A stretch of DNA of 64,000 nt from Symbiodinium natans (lineage: Eukaryota > Sar > Dinophyceae > Suessiales > Symbiodiniaceae), in the NCBI GenBank assembly GCA_905221605.1, contig CAJNDS010002257.1, forward strand, positions 895,922-959,921, read 5' to 3'. Shown piece by piece: positions 33,276 through 44,898 of the stretch. Position numbers and translations under genes: made by a program. The notes under the pieces are model-generated. The model did no database searches and was not told where the DNA came from. It saw nothing but the letters and a program-made list of their open reading frames with translations. Numbering within the stretch: the stretch's first letter is position 1; each line of letters opens with the position of its first letter.

Positions 33276-34757
33276 TGTTCATGTTTGGGGTTTGTATGCT
33301 ATCTTTTCGAATCTGTTCCCTTTTTCGCCTCGTGCCCCGGATCCGAAGTTGTTCTCTGCAATGTGACTCTGATACAAACCTTAGCAAGTCTTTGACGACG
33401 GCCATAGAAGCCATAACGAGCTTACGAAGCCCTTGAACCCTACCGCCCGAAGCCAGGGGCCTGAGCACGGACTTCTCCAGATCTTCGATTTTGCCTTTTC
33501 GCGCTTTCGAGGTACCCTGTTTGCGTGTTATGACATTTCTCAAGGGGCTGAGCTCAGCGGTTCTTACTTAGGTGTTGGCACTCCCTCACCCTAATTACAA
33601 CTTTTCTCCAGGAGATGGGACCAAATCTTACCAGTCAGAGGCCAACTTATGAGGCCTCCTTATAAGGTTTAAGGGTTTGATTCTTGGAGTGTGCTTGTTG
33701 TTGGGTTTTGGCACTATCTGTCTTCCTACATTTAAGTGCAGGCCGAGGACAGCGCTTCTTCAAGCCACACCGTGCCGGTATCCAAATAACACGCCGCATT
33801 TGGCAACCACTCGACACACCCCCTCCCCCCCACACCCCCTGACACCCCCCGAAACCACCCGAGCAGCTGTCATGCTCTCACTGTACTTGAAGCCACGTAT
33901 GCTTTCTTCCACAACAGCGTCATGACTCATGACGTCAATATAAATCGCCGCAAAACCATGCGAACCCTTTCCGAACCGAAGTGAAGCAACGGCCTTCCAT
34001 CATAGTATAATAATTTTGTGTTCTGCAAATGGGGAGCGGGAGGCGAAAAGGCAAACTCCTCCCCAACCTCCCGCTCGTTTTCAGTCCGCGCATGCTTCAA
34101 AACATCGTGCGATCACTGTGGTTAAGACAGTCGCGGGCTGCACCCCGCCCCAACCCCCACGCAAGGAAATTTCATCCCCTCAAAATCCATATGGACCATT
34201 TTCAAAGTGGAGTCTGGAATGCAAAATAATGCAAATGAACTCTGTCTCCTTCCCAAACCCATCATGCAGTACGATCAGTATGTTTGCAGATGGGGTGGGG
34301 AGGGGGGGGGGTTGCTGCTCCCCGCTCTTTTCAAAGCCACCCGTGCCCAATGATCATCATGTTATGCAGGGAGCTATTGTGCCATCGAAAGCCTGGCATT
34401 TCAAGATGCCGAAAACTGCGAAAGGCTGCGCCCGTCATTTTGCGGCACGCATTCGGAGGTGCGTAAAATGTTGTACCTGGCCATTGACAGCTTTACAGTT
34501 GCCGAACGCCGTCGGCGGCAAATGTATTGAATTGTGATTCGCAGCAGTTGCAGGTGCGAAGATTGAACCAATGCTGTCCTTTACAGCTATTGAAGCTGTC
34601 AACCCACAAAAAATGCAGCGTTTGGAGCATCCATCGGTCAAGGTTTGCAGCGTTGCTTCTGCGTTGGCAAAAAGAAATTAGCATGGCTAATATCTTGGGA
34701 TGATGCCCAAGCCCGCGGAGAGCCTCGCCTGCTGTGTGAGAGTCGAAGCCCTGCGAG

Positions 34758-34817
34758 GATTTGGGCCCCGAGGACAAGCTCCGCTATCCACTGTTGCAGC
34801 ACGCCACCATGATGGAG
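34758..34817 (+). CDS. gene B candidate exon (60 nt)
   Basis: DLGPEDKLRYPLLQHATM then ME lies between TGCGAG|GAT and GAG|GCG (GC donor): phase 0 with clean borders. Its place in gene B, rather than in a following gene, is assumed. Confidence 0.45.
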
Positions 34818-35953
34818 GCGGCAGTGTCATTTTTGGTTTGGTCTAGACTCCTCGGTGTGTACGTTTGAGCAAGGTGTCGCTGTGCCTGCAGAGGGCATGC
34901 ACTTTGTTTTTCTTTTGCGTAGTACGGTACGATGAACATACAAGCACACCCACACACACAGACACACGGTTGGGAAGTGTCCTGCTTGAATTAAAATGTT
35001 GGTCGCGATTTTCAGAACAAGTAGGTTATTCTGGCGCTACCGCCTCCAGTTGTGAAAGGCGACCCGCCACAGCCCCGACCCCTGCTCATGCGATCTTTGC
35101 TCATCGATCGCTGTGTACGTCACCCGTCACTCGTCACATGTCCAGAACACTTGAATGCGCCATCCTCTCTTGCACAGATGATTGTGACAGGAAGGGCAGC
35201 AGCCTGTCGTCCAGAACATGCCAAGCCATGAGAGGTTTGAGTGAGTAGGCCTTTCATGCTGAGGCAACACCTGCAAAACAGGTACGAGCCCTGAGCCGTT
35301 ATGGGGAGAACTGGGAACATTCAAGTTGATTCAAGGTTAGGAGCATCTATAGAAAATATAGAGGATGCCTAGGCGGGTGCCCCAGCGAGCAATGATTGCA
35401 GGTGACTGTTCGAGCAGGAGATGGCTGGCCGCATTTCAGATCGTACAAGTATGTCTTGTTGCACGACCCCCAAAACTTTGGCAACCAAGAACGCAATCAT
35501 GATCAGATGAGGCCCGGGAACAGTGCAGTCAATGAAATTTGAAGACGCTGCGTCTGAGGACATGCTCTATCTGCCGGCTTGCTGGTGGCACTGCGTGTCT
35601 GGACTCGAAAACAAAGACCAGACAGTTGCGAGTCACTTGTGGAACCATGAAGGCATGGGTTAGTCGAGCGCGTGCTACATCTTCATAGACCACTTATCGA
35701 GCATCCCAAGCCTCAGAGTGGACTGGCACAAGCTGCTTGCTCTTGGTTGCTCTCGTCCGAGGTGGAAGGCTCAGACGACCGCTTCCTGGAACGCAATGGA
35801 ACATTCAACTCATCCTCTCAACACATGTTCAGAGCGCCAATTCAAATGGAAGCCTCAAGTGCTGCAAGCCAATTTGCATGCGATCCTCGTCTCCGCACTT
35901 GAGGGCTAAAGTCTGCGAGGCTGAAGTTAAAACATTAAAACCTCTCACTCCAG

Positions 35954-36039
35954 GCAACGTCATCCTGAACTGGTGGTTCGGCCAGCACCCTGAGAAGAAG
36001 CAGGCCGAGCTGCGCATGAACAATCCCGATGCGCTATAA
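35954..36039 (+). CDS. candidate terminal exon
   Basis: After TCCAG|GC the frame reads NVILNWWFGQHPEKKQAE then LRMNNPDAL and stops at TAA 36037-36039. The peptide looks real (NWWFGQHP, charged helix). A preceding piece near 35845-35900 (FKWKPQVLQANLHAIL) may be its neighbour. Confidence 0.45.
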
Positions 36040-37390
36040 GGTTCCAGGAGGGATGGATGCAGGGCTTGAGAAGTGTAGGGCCACGCAGATATAGGTTCAA
36101 AAGAGTTGCAGTTCCTTTCGAGACTCTAGCACTGCACATTCTGCCTGAGGCTGCATTTCGAAACGCCAAAGTGAGCGGCGGATACGCGTAGGGAGTTGAA
36201 GAGGTCCCTTATGGCCCTGTTGACGCTGTGGCACCTTGTCGAGGCCCTTTCGGGGGCAGAAGGAACCCGAAGCAATGTCACCACAGGAGCTAAGGCTGGC
36301 TTGGCTTCATCGGGTCGCGTCGAGAGGGTCGCGTCGAGAGTGAGCGAGAGCGATGTGCGCCTGAACACCTCGACCATGCCGATGGAGCGGCAGATCCCTG
36401 CGGAATGTTCCCAGCTGTGACTGAAGATTGACTTGGGCAAATCCTTTCCTTCACCCCTAAAATGCTTCTACGTAGAAAATATACATCCTTGTGAGTCCAG
36501 CGACGCGTTGCGACCGCCTGGGGTCGGCCAGATGCAGTGCGAAAGCCGTGCAAAAATCAGCTCAACCAGATGTCCTGAGGGGTATTTGTCATTCTCTTGT
36601 AGCTCAACTTCCTGCATGCCACACTAGGGAAAGGATGCGCCTTCTAGTGGACTCCATCCTCTTCCGGCTTGTGGATGATTCATGCCAGGCATCGCCATTG
36701 GCAAAGCTTGTCATTGTGAAATGATCTAAGACTGCTCCAACTGTCTAGACTATATAGGCTATAAACGGTCAGGCATCAAAGCAACTGACTTGATCGACTG
36801 TGCACCTTGTCAAGCTACAGCCATGTTGGCCCACGCTTTGGCCAGACATGATATATATATATATATATATACAATCGCGACTCAGGGTTAGGGGGTTGGC
36901 TTCTCGAGTTGAAGACTGATGGGTTTGAGTAAACAGAAAGGGAGCCTGTGCGGGAAGGGAACCGGTGCTTGTCTAAGGTTCTGCGAACCGCCGCGGCAAC
37001 GACCAGTGGCGCGCGAGCGAAAATGTTGGAGGCCTCATCAGAAGATTGAAAACGTTTTTCACAGCCTGCGGGGTGCTGAGGACGGCCAGGAAACGCTAAG
37101 CAGAGTTGAGTTAGAGTTATATGTTAGTCTCATCTTTTCAGTAGTACTGTCAGGGACTTGCTCCTGCAGGCACGGTGTAAAATCTCATGTCGCGTGACAC
37201 ATGCCCTGCTAAAAAAGACAAGTCCGGTGACCTGTCCATAACAATTGCGTCAAGAGGTTGATGCGGATTGTTCTCAAGTCTGAAGCAACTTCAAACAGCG
37301 ACCAGGCATGAACTAATCAGCAGCATGGCAGTCACGCCACGCGCTTGCAGTTAGCCGATCCTAGACCATGTGTGCAAATTTTGGTAAAGA
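36040..37390 (+). other. gap between genes B and AFK
   Basis: A frame at 36211-36420 (MALLTLWHLVEALSGAEG...) starts with a hydrophobic stretch and ends in a stop, but has no partner exon. An (AT)n microsatellite lies at 36849-36871. Otherwise nothing was recognised. Confidence 0.35.
36849..36871 (+). repeat. AT microsatellite
   Basis: About eleven AT dinucleotides. Confidence 0.9.
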
Positions 37391-37394
37391 AGCC

Positions 37395-38570
37395 CAAACG
37401 TATAGGCTACCCGTAGCCCTAGCTGTAGGGCCTACGGCTGGCTACGCGTAGGCCTGTCGGTAGAGTCTGCGGCAGCCTACGCGTAGGCCTATCCGTAGGG
37501 CTATAGGTAGGCTACCGGCAGGCCTACCGTAGGCCTGCCGGTAGGCTGCCGGTAGGCCTATCCGTAGGCCTACGGGTAGGCTGCCGGCAGGCCTACCCGC
37601 AGGCCTACGGGTAGGCTGCCGGTAGGCCTACCCGTAGGCCTACGGGTAGGCTACCGGCAGGCCTACCCGTAGGCCTACGGGTAGGCTACCGGTAGGCCTA
37701 CCCGCAGGCCTACGGGTAGGCGAGCGGCAGCCCTACCCGCAGGCTTATACGTAGTCGAGGCACAGTAGTAGTGATGATCTCGGGGCTGGGGCTCGGGCAC
37801 AAAAAGGAGGGCCTCAGAGTCCATGCGTGCGTGATTTCTTTTACGGATGCACATGATGTCTCGGGTCGAGAATTTAGGGAGCAGTTTGACGGGTGCTTTC
37901 GTCGTTTCTCGAGTCCTGGGGCTCGGTGGCCCTGGACCGAGCCCCAGGACTCGAGAAACGACGAAAGCACCCGTCAAACTGCTCCCTAAATTCTCGACCC
38001 GAGACATCATGTGCATCCGTAAAAGAAATCACGCACGCATGGACTCTGAGGCCCTCCTTTTTGTGCCCGAGCCCCAGCCCCGAGATCATCACTACTACTA
38101 TGCCTCGACTACGTATAAGCCTGCGGGTAGGGCTGCCGCTCGCCTACCCGTAGGCCTGCGGGTAGGCCTACCGGTAGCCTACCCGTAGGCCTACGGGTAG
38201 GCCTGCCGGTAGCCTACCCGTAGGCCTACGGATAGGCCTACCGGCAGCCAACCCGTAGGCCTGCGGGTAGGCCTACCGGTCGCCTACCCATAGGCCTACG
38301 GGTAGGCCTGCCGGTAGCCTACCTATAGCCCTACGGATAGGCCTGCTTGTAGCCTATCCGTAGGCCTACGGGTAGGCCTACCGGTAGGCTATCCACAGCC
38401 CTACTGGTAGGCCTGTCAATAGGCGACTGGTAGGCCTACAGGGAGGCCTACCAGTAGCCCACTCGTAGGCCTACGGATAGGGCTACAGGTAGCCTCGCAT
38501 AGCCTCTACGTAGGTCTGTACATAGGCTACCCGTAGGCCTAGGGTAGACCTACCCATAGGTCCGACGTAG
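37395..38570. repeat. palindrome over 1 kb of GTAGGCCTAC repeats
   Basis: Outer parts (37400-37740, 38110-38565) consist of degenerate units of gtaggcctacgggtaggc, themselves small palindromes. The centre (37743-37927 and 37936-38120) is unique sequence present as an inverted pair around an 8-nt loop (37928-37935, ggccctgg). From the centre out to about 37640/38223 the arms match nearly base for base; I saw a single mismatch (37763, C versus T). Further out mismatches accumulate. The near-identical 113-residue frames on both strands are a mirror artefact of the palindrome. Confidence 0.95.
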
Positions 38571-38654
38571 CCTTAGTTTCGGGCTTCTGTATGCAAATTT
38601 TAGAATCTCTGCAGGACACCTTTGCGATGGCCATGGTCAGTGGAAAGGGCAGGG

Positions 38655-40214
38655 ATGGGTAAGGCGGGCAAGGGCAAGGGGCCGCCGCCTGCACCCTCCG
38701 CACATAAGGCCCCCTCCAAAGGCAAGGGCAAAGCTGCCTCTGGGCTCGGTGCACCCAGCAAGGCCGATGAAGGCACGGCTTGGTGGCACAACGCACGGCT
38801 GCAGCATGAAGATGGCCACTGGGAAGCCGAAGCATTGATGAATGGCCTGGGCTTGGACATCGCATATCCCCCATCCTCACCTCAACGCGAGGCATTGATT
38901 GCAGAAGGCCCATTCCTGGCAACAATCATGATGCTGGAGATTGGGCGCCGGAGCATGCAAATGTTTACAGCATATGCCGCGAAGCCCAAGCAAGTGGTCG
39001 ACATCAAGTTGGGTGATGGCCGCGGAAAAGCGGATGAAGTTGTCGTGACGCATGTAGAACTCACCGAGGAAGAGAAGCAAGAACGCTTGGCGGGCTTGAG
39101 CGAGTTCGCGGAACGATGCGGGCTCCGAGCAGATTGGGAAGAGCGTGCGCAGCGGTGGCTGGAGAAACATCCAAGAGCAGCGTCTCGCGCCTGTGTGGAA
39201 GAGCTTGCTTCTGCAGAGCTCCGTCTTCGCTTTACACATATAGGAGACAAAAGCCCCAAACGCACGGAGAAGAGAGCCACATCTGAGGAGAGACGAAAGC
39301 GGGAAGAGCTGAAAAGAGAGAAAGAAGCCGCGATGCTGGCAAAGGAAGAGGCAGCCGTGGCCAAACGAAATGAAGTCATGAACCATTTCAGAAGCTTGAT
39401 CCCCGCGGACATCAACAATGTTGCTTGGTCCAATGCCAAAGGCTTCCACTTGATGGAAGGTGGTAGCGGCGGAGTGATGCTTGTTGATTTAGGCACCTCC
39501 TGTGTCGTTCTTAAGTCTCAGGGCAAGACTGCAGCCAGCGAGATGATGGCGCAAAAGGTCGCGGATGTTCTTGACGTGCCAATAGCTCATGTGCGTGTAG
39601 TAAGTCGGGGACAGGAGGAGTTTCAGGACATCCAGACAAGCCTTATCAAGCACTTCGATGGCGACTGGCGACAAGCAGAATTCATCGGCATTTGGGAGAA
39701 TGCAGATGGCACCAGGGAGGATGTTGGCGTGTCGTTCTTCGGGGTTTTGGAGTTCGCACAAGGGCACGTACTCATGGGCCGAGAGGGTCATGATGCTCTT
39801 CAAGCTTCAATTGCTCCAGAGCCCAAGTTGATGTATCAGCTTGGGCGGCTCTGCGCAATGGATGTCTTGATCAATAACCTGGACCGTGTTCCGTTACCAG
39901 TGTGGCAGAACGAAGGTAACCTGGGCAATGTCATGGTGACGGGTCATGGCGGTGCCATTTTGGGAATTGATCAGCAAATCAATCTGGTGATGTCGGGAAG
40001 CGGGCTGGACATGTACCTGGAAAAGGTTGCGAAGCTTCTTGTAAACTGCTCACCCAAAGGAGACCCGAGCATGATCACGGCCAAGTTGCGCCGAGCTTTG
40101 GAGGAGAACTGTGGAGCTTCGATCAGTGATGACGCAGCTGCTGACTTCATCTATGGTCTGCGGCAGGGCTTGGAAGGCATCGCACATCAATGGAGACGAG
40201 GCTCCCTGAAGAAG
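38655..40214 (+). CDS. actin-fragmin-kinase-like protein kinase, main exon
   Basis: The ATG at 38655 starts a basic, Gly/Lys/Pro-rich N-terminus (GKAGKGKGPPPAPS). A conserved-looking middle follows (residues 40-190), then a charged coiled coil at about 212-250 (SEERRKREELKREKEAAM). The kinase part starts at about 255. It has a Gly-rich loop GGSGGVM near 270, an ATP-lysine VVLK, the catalytic block DVLINNLDR.PLPVW..EGN.GN at about 403-420, and the metal-binding GIDQQ with Asp 439. These are the marks of the actin-fragmin kinase catalytic domain (Physarum), an atypical kinase that phosphorylates actin bound to fragmin. The target here is unknown. Read through, it stops at TGA 40221-40223. A GT donor at 40215 and CAG acceptor at 40350 would extend it. 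The palindrome ends about 85 bp upstream. Confidence 0.85.
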
Positions 40215-40350
40215 GTGCCTTGAACAGTGGGATAGCCGCATCTTTTTATCTTTTCGCTGTGTAATTATGCTCGATCCTCTGCCGATTTATTTTTGCTGTG
40301 TATGTGAATTATGTGGAGGGGCAGGGAGGGTCAGCGAACTCAGCAAGCAG

Positions 40351-40509
40351 GCACTTGAAGAAGGCCTTGAGACGTGTTTGGCGACCTTCATTCTTGACGG
40401 GCTTGACATGAAACATCTCGTTGCCCAGCCGCAGCTGAATACCTTGGATGCCATGTGTGACTTTGTATGTACAGTGGCCGAGAGCATTTCCCAGCACATC
40501 CCCGACTGA
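40351..40509 (+). CDS. probable last exon of the AFK-like kinase gene
   Basis: ALEEGLETCLATFILDGL then DMKHLVAQ and a helix to SISQHIPD, stop TGA 40507-40509. Splicing AAG|GTG (40214/40215) to CAG|GCA (40350/40351) removes 136 nt in phase 0 and replaces the short end VP. The peptide is clearly protein-like. It could also be an exon of a different gene; I prefer the joined model. Confidence 0.55.
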   Translation, partial: ALEEGLETCLATFILDGLDMKHLVAQPQLNTLDAMCDFVCTVAESISQHIPD

Positions 40510-40757
40510 TGCCTGTCAAAAGCAGTCGTGAAGAAGCTAGGTATGTGGGGTTCAGTTGTTGTTATGTTGTTGCTTTAATGTTGTTCAGGGTTCAGCATGC
40601 TTCTGCTGTTCCTGTTTTCGGACTCTGTGGGATCTAGTTTACCGTGACGGCAGCATGGCAATGAGTCATTCCAAATATGCTGCTGCCTTCAACGGGTAAG
40701 ACTTTAAGAGCTCATGCGTTCCCAGTGCGTTCCGCAATCTCACCCGGGTTCAAGCAG

Positions 40758-40850
40758 AGGACTCGCATCAAGTCTGTTTCAGTCACAGAAAGGATCAGGC
40801 AGATTGACAACAAGAATTGCCACGGTACAGAACCATCCGCAGCACCCAGA
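40758..40850 (+). CDS. gene C weak first exon
   Basis: After AAGCAG the frame reads RTRIKSVSVTERIRQIDN then KNCHGTEPSAAPR. Protein-like, but borders are uncertain. Confidence 0.3.
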
Positions 40851-41052
40851 TTGAGCCAGATTCCGACCTATGGAAGGGGAGCCAGGTGAGGCTTCAGCTG
40901 CAAGGGCGGCAGCCTTGTGAAAACATACGAAGGGTCTAAGGTGCAAACAGGTGTATGGAGTTTAGGGTCAAAGATGGTTGGCATAGGGGTTGGGTAAGGT
41001 TGAAGGATAGGTGTGCTTTGCACTTCTCAAGCTGCTCGGTGCAGCCATGGGC

Positions 41053-41140
41053 GCAGGGAAGAGCGGCGCGGTTGCAATGCGAACGCCCCAAGCCCTGGAA
41101 GCATTTGAAACCGCACGCGCCGGCGGCAGAGCCCAATTAG
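41053..41140 (+). CDS. gene C weak exon
   Basis: KSGAVAMRTPQALEAFET then ARAGGRAQL follows GCGCAG|GG. An ATG at 41047 precedes it. Helix-like, uncertain. Confidence 0.25.
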
Positions 41141-41620
41141 TGCCCAATTCACAGAACTCAATGGCGCTAGTCATGAACATCTCGTGCGGACGCGCAGGGG
41201 TGCACTACTGTACTGCAACTGAGAGGGCATTTTTCCGACGACATGAACAAGAAGGCTAGAACCACGCAGCCGACCTCGGACGCCTACTGAGGTATTCACA
41301 AAATCGATGAGGCCGGCTCGAGAGTGGCCCTGGGCCCTGGGTTCATGCAGGGACGCAGTCAATCCTGCTATCGCCAGTCTGTGATCCGAACCCTCCCCGA
41401 AGTCCGAAGCTGTCAGCATGGACGGAGCTTGTGGTTGCCAACATAACCTTGCACCAACGGCAAGCAGGCTCTCGTAAACGATTGTAAAGCCCTGAACAGT
41501 GGACTTGGTTCGTTTGCCCCAGATGAGAGTCCAGGAGGCTCATGTCAAAACGTGTAAGACTTAGGCGCATAGCGGCCCGAGCTCGGGTTGCATCATCAAG
41601 CCCTTGTGACCCTTGTGCAG

Positions 41621-41697
41621 GGCTTCTTCATCTGCGGTGTCGATGCTCTGCGGGACCACAAGTACCTCAACACGCTAGGCTTGCTGAACAAGGGCTT
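41621..41697 (+). CDS. gene C exon
   Basis: GFFICGVDALRDHKYLNT then LGLLNKG follows TGTGCAG|GGC and ends at CTT|GTGAGG (GT donor), carrying TT to the next exon where G completes TTG. The joined text LLNKGLFVPDGLDT is fluent. The protein family is unknown. Confidence 0.55.
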
Positions 41698-42257
41698 GTG
41701 AGGGCTTGTCAAGCGTTGGAGCTTTGAGTCGTATGGGAGCATTCTCTGATCTTCGCGTCTGTCTGAGAGGTATGGGTATGGGAACCTGGCCGATGCATGC
41801 CAGAGTCAAGAAAGCATCCCAGGCATGCCATGCCGCAGCACATTTGGCCGAAAGCGGGTGAAGCCGCGCTTCCGTTGATCGTGAGTCCTAGTCGAAGGGG
41901 ATCTATGGCGAGAGAAGTCGGGGATGTGGGATGATGTAGGGCTCATGATGTCTGCGTCGCCCTTTGTCTTGAGCGCACATGGGTTGCGGCAGTGGCTCCC
42001 ATGACTCTCGGTCATGTCAGCATCGCAGACGCTCATCTCTGCTTAGGGGCTGGAATTGTTTGCGGGCTGTTAAAACCCCTTGTCTAACCGAGAGAGCAGT
42101 CACTGCGATTGGTACAGGAGCTGGTGGTAATCGTCGCGCCCCAAAGCTTTTGGCTCGAGCTTCATTTCTAAAGCACTGCGTTGCGCAGGAGTGTCAGCCC
42201 TGTCCGAGGGCGAGCACCCTTAAACCCGTTCTAGGAATCTACTCGCGAGAGAGAGAG

Positions 42258-42347
42258 GTTTGTGCCAGACGGATTGGACACCATGCTAAGGGAATGCACC
42301 ACGGCGTACCAAGACAACCTCGCCGTGTGGTTGGACCTGTCACGACA
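42258..42347 (+). CDS. gene C exon
   Basis: FVPDGLDTMLRECTTAYQ then DNLAVWLDLSR follows GAGAG|G. Ending at CGACA|GACACG (GA donor) it joins in phase to TSEFTDVGQ. Confidence 0.55.
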
Positions 42348-42710
42348 GACACGCGGCACTATGGAGGGGATGGTACTCGTACTGTCGTCGTGGTTTCTGG
42401 TCTGTCTATGCAAAGCGAGATGCTAGGCAACATGCCAATGAGGGTGAAGCCAATTTATTACGTATCATTATTATATACAACCAGCCATAGCCGAGATGAC
42501 AAGTGATTTGCAACCGACTGCAGTGCCGAAATGGGTGCTTGGCGCAAGAGAGAGGGAGGGAGACGCGGGGGCTTGCCCCTATGCCCATGCCCCCAGAACG
42601 GATGAGGCTGGCTGAAACTGAAACCCTAACACGTCGCAGAAAGCCTGTGGCCCGCGGCCGTACACTCCACACAATGAAGCGGCAAAGTGTGAGAGCTTCC
42701 GCCTTCCCAG

Positions 42711-42759
42711 GACCTCCGAGTTCACCGATGTCGGGCAGCGCCCGCATTGGTACAAGCAG
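42711..42759 (+). CDS. gene C exon
   Basis: TSEFTDVGQRPHWYKQ lies between TTCCCAG|G and CAG|GCC (GC donor), ending in phase 0. Confidence 0.5.
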
Positions 42760-43072
42760 GCCGAAGCTGCAGAGCCGCGTCAGACCAGCTCTGAGTCACA
42801 TGCAAGAACTTTATGAACAAAAATAGGGTGGTGGCCGGTAATTGCCCGCGGGGTCTTGGAGACTTCAGGCCGTTCGTGTGCGTGCTGGCTCTCGACATGA
42901 CCACCGGATAATGCACATAAGAATGGTTGATAGTATCGGCAGAGCATGCATGTGACCGAGCTTGCGCTCTTTACTGGATTTAGGGTGTTGTGGTATGCTG
43001 GTCGACATAGGCTGGAAACAGAACGGCGCTCAGGGCCTGTTCCGTAAACATCACCCATCGCTCTCTCGGAAG

Positions 43073-43135
43073 GCAACTCGTGCAGCAAAGGAGCTGGGAG
43101 GCGAGGCAAGGAAAGCATGGGCGAAGTTTGCAAGG
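43073..43135 (+). CDS. gene C exon (63 nt)
   Basis: ATRAAKELGGEARKAWAK then FAR lies between CGGAAG|GCA and AGG|GTG (GT donor), phase 0. It is again exactly 63 nt and a clean amphipathic helix. Confidence 0.55.
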
Positions 43136-43422
43136 GTGCATGTCAGCTACAAGTTGGGCCCCCGACTGTATGAACGCCTTATACGCCTCGAAGCGGGCTT
43201 ACTGACTCTGATATGTCATCAGCAGCTCACCTTGCACGTCCAAAGTTCAAAGACTCCTTGGCCCCAACCCCCCAAGGACGCTACTCTCGCTTTAGCATTC
43301 GGGACGGGTTTTGTGCCCTAAACTTAAGAGCATCTCTAAAGCTTGAACCCCCCCACAGATGACCCCCACATATTCAAGATTGCGGTGTGTGGAGAGCTGC
43401 GGCCTCGGGCTTGTCGAAGTAG

Positions 43423-43470
43423 GAGATGTTGAAGCGCAGACAGGAGAAGACATTGAACAATGGGCACTTC
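43423..43470 (+). CDS. gene C candidate exon, frame uncertain
   Basis: After AGTAG|GAG two frames are open and both look protein-like: EMLKRRQEKTLNNGHF (phase 0, fits the previous exon) and DVEAQTGEDIEQWALQ. Confidence 0.35.
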
Positions 43471-43639
43471 AGATGTTCGATGCAACCAGCATCGAATGTC
43501 CCTCAGACGCACGTAACCTTCAGCGGACTCCTTGAGGTCGTTGGGATCGATTCAGATCATGGCCTCGCCCTTGCTTATTTGCTCTCAGACACAAGCATCA
43601 TCCCATGGCTCAAGAGCACTTGCCTCGAGCTCTTAGATA

Positions 43640-44160
43640 CAAATCGATCCCCGCGGCGATCAGGGATTCGCCGTGGTTTTGTAAGCCCATTCTGACAAAG
43701 TCATGGAGCTGCATCACTGCGACACACCAGCTCCTGGATCCTAGCCCCTAGTTTCCAGATTCTAGATCTTGGGTGAAGTTGGACCGACACCCAGCCATTT
43801 CTTCGGTCTCGGACGAACTGATTCCTCCTATTCTGACGCGATGGCTCGAGAACGTCATGCCCTTTACTCAAACCGATTCTGACGTGATAGGAACCACCCC
43901 AGGCCCCTGGTTCAAGATCATGGTGGCGCACGGAGTTTTTAGACAACCCGGTTCGGCTGCAGCGAAAAGATCGTGGTAGTTGAGACACACCAGTTTTAGA
44001 TCACGGACTCGCCGCGGGCTCTTAGGTGCGAAGCGATTCTGCCGCGATGGTACACGATCATGGAATCGCCTTGTGCGTGGTCTCGGTTATACGAGCAGTG
44101 GACGTCTTGAACTGGTGTGACACCACGTCACGGCGACGCACCAGTCTCATACAGCTTTTC
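43640..44160 (+). repeat. degenerate repeat with gattctgacgcgatgg words
   Basis: The phrases gattctgaCGcGATgg (43829, 43876, 44034), gacacaccag or gacgcaccag (43720, 43984, 44132) and 'gatcatgg' recur at irregular spacing. This fits an old, decayed tandem repeat. Confidence 0.45.
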
Positions 44161-44848
44161 GGACTTCCTACCCTGAATTAGCGTCCAGGTTCAGAGGCGT
44201 ATTTTCGGGTTTAAAGAGGTCAGTGGTGTGAAGCCCACGCTTACACCGTTTGTGCCACAAGTCTTGATGTCTCGCTCTCTCCCGAATCCGTGGCCAATCA
44301 TCAACAGAAACATGTGCAATTGGTCCTATGCCCATTTATGCCACTTTGAGAGCTTTGGATTGTGAGAGTGCAGAATATCAGTATTGGCTCGTGTGTGGCA
44401 TGGCAGCAATGTTTCTCTTTTACCGGTTGAGCAATGAGGGAACAGCGGCGTGTCCAGCGATATTGTAAAGCATATGAGGAAAGGGTGGCGGGATGGTTGC
44501 GCGCACTTTCAGCATCTTGCAGCCGGAGCTCTCGAACAAAAACCCCATTGCGGCCGCGTTCCGCGACTGCAGTCCCGTCACAGTGACAAACCCTGCGATC
44601 CGCAGTTCCCGAACCATACACAGCTGAATCATAAAAATGACAATCGGAACGGGCATGTTGTTTCGGGGGCGGATCCATAGGTCGAGAGCGCGTACGCCCG
44701 TGGCCTTTTGATCTTGTCTAAATATTGACACCTCTGGAACCCATTCTTCCCAGCACGGGTCCTGAGGTGGCGGCCTAGGACCGAACTAGGCCCCACCCTG
44801 AAAGCCCAGGTCAGGGCTGTTGGATTGCTGGCGGTACCTACATCGAGG

Positions 44849-44898
44849 TGCGGCTGCGATTGGAGGCGCTGCCCCTTGGGGAAGGATTTTGTCCCAGG
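44849..44898 (+). CDS. gene C candidate exon
   Basis: VRLRLEALPLGEGFCP lies between ATCGAG|GTG and CCCAG|GAA (GA donor). Borders are good; which gene it belongs to is uncertain. Confidence 0.35.

Larger units (their letters stand above)
21675..36039 (+). other. gene B locus: JmjC/cupin-like dioxygenase, microexons
   Basis: At least a dozen phase-0 exons on the + strand join into one fluent protein. It opens with an acidic N-terminus (MALPEPDDLPAEELE) and helices (21675-22310). Its middle (27985-30136) reads like the start of a JmjC/cupin_8 fold: FFRQYVMKGAPVVLRGAF, then a LRAKCG turn, then LPFSAYLDAVE and MPYYLGK. A later exon has GDLLPEGWVHVAT, matching the GD-x-L-(x)-P-x-G-W-x-H metal-site block. 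Enzymes of this fold use Fe(II) and 2-oxoglutarate to hydroxylate proteins or demethylate histones. The exon bearing the HxD metal motif was not securely found; it should lie at 30137-31268. The terminal exon is placed at 35954-36039, which is a guess. The substrate is unknown. Confidence 0.6.

Noticed and set aside
37675-38188. Two nearly identical 113-residue proteins on opposite strands
   Set aside because: They arise because the region is a palindrome; a real conserved gene pair would not need mirror symmetry in the third codon positions as well.
42148-42162. gcttttggctcgag as a relic of the dinoflagellate spliced leader
   Set aside because: It resembles the end of the leader only loosely (two or more mismatches), too weak to call; no full leader relic was seen anywhere.
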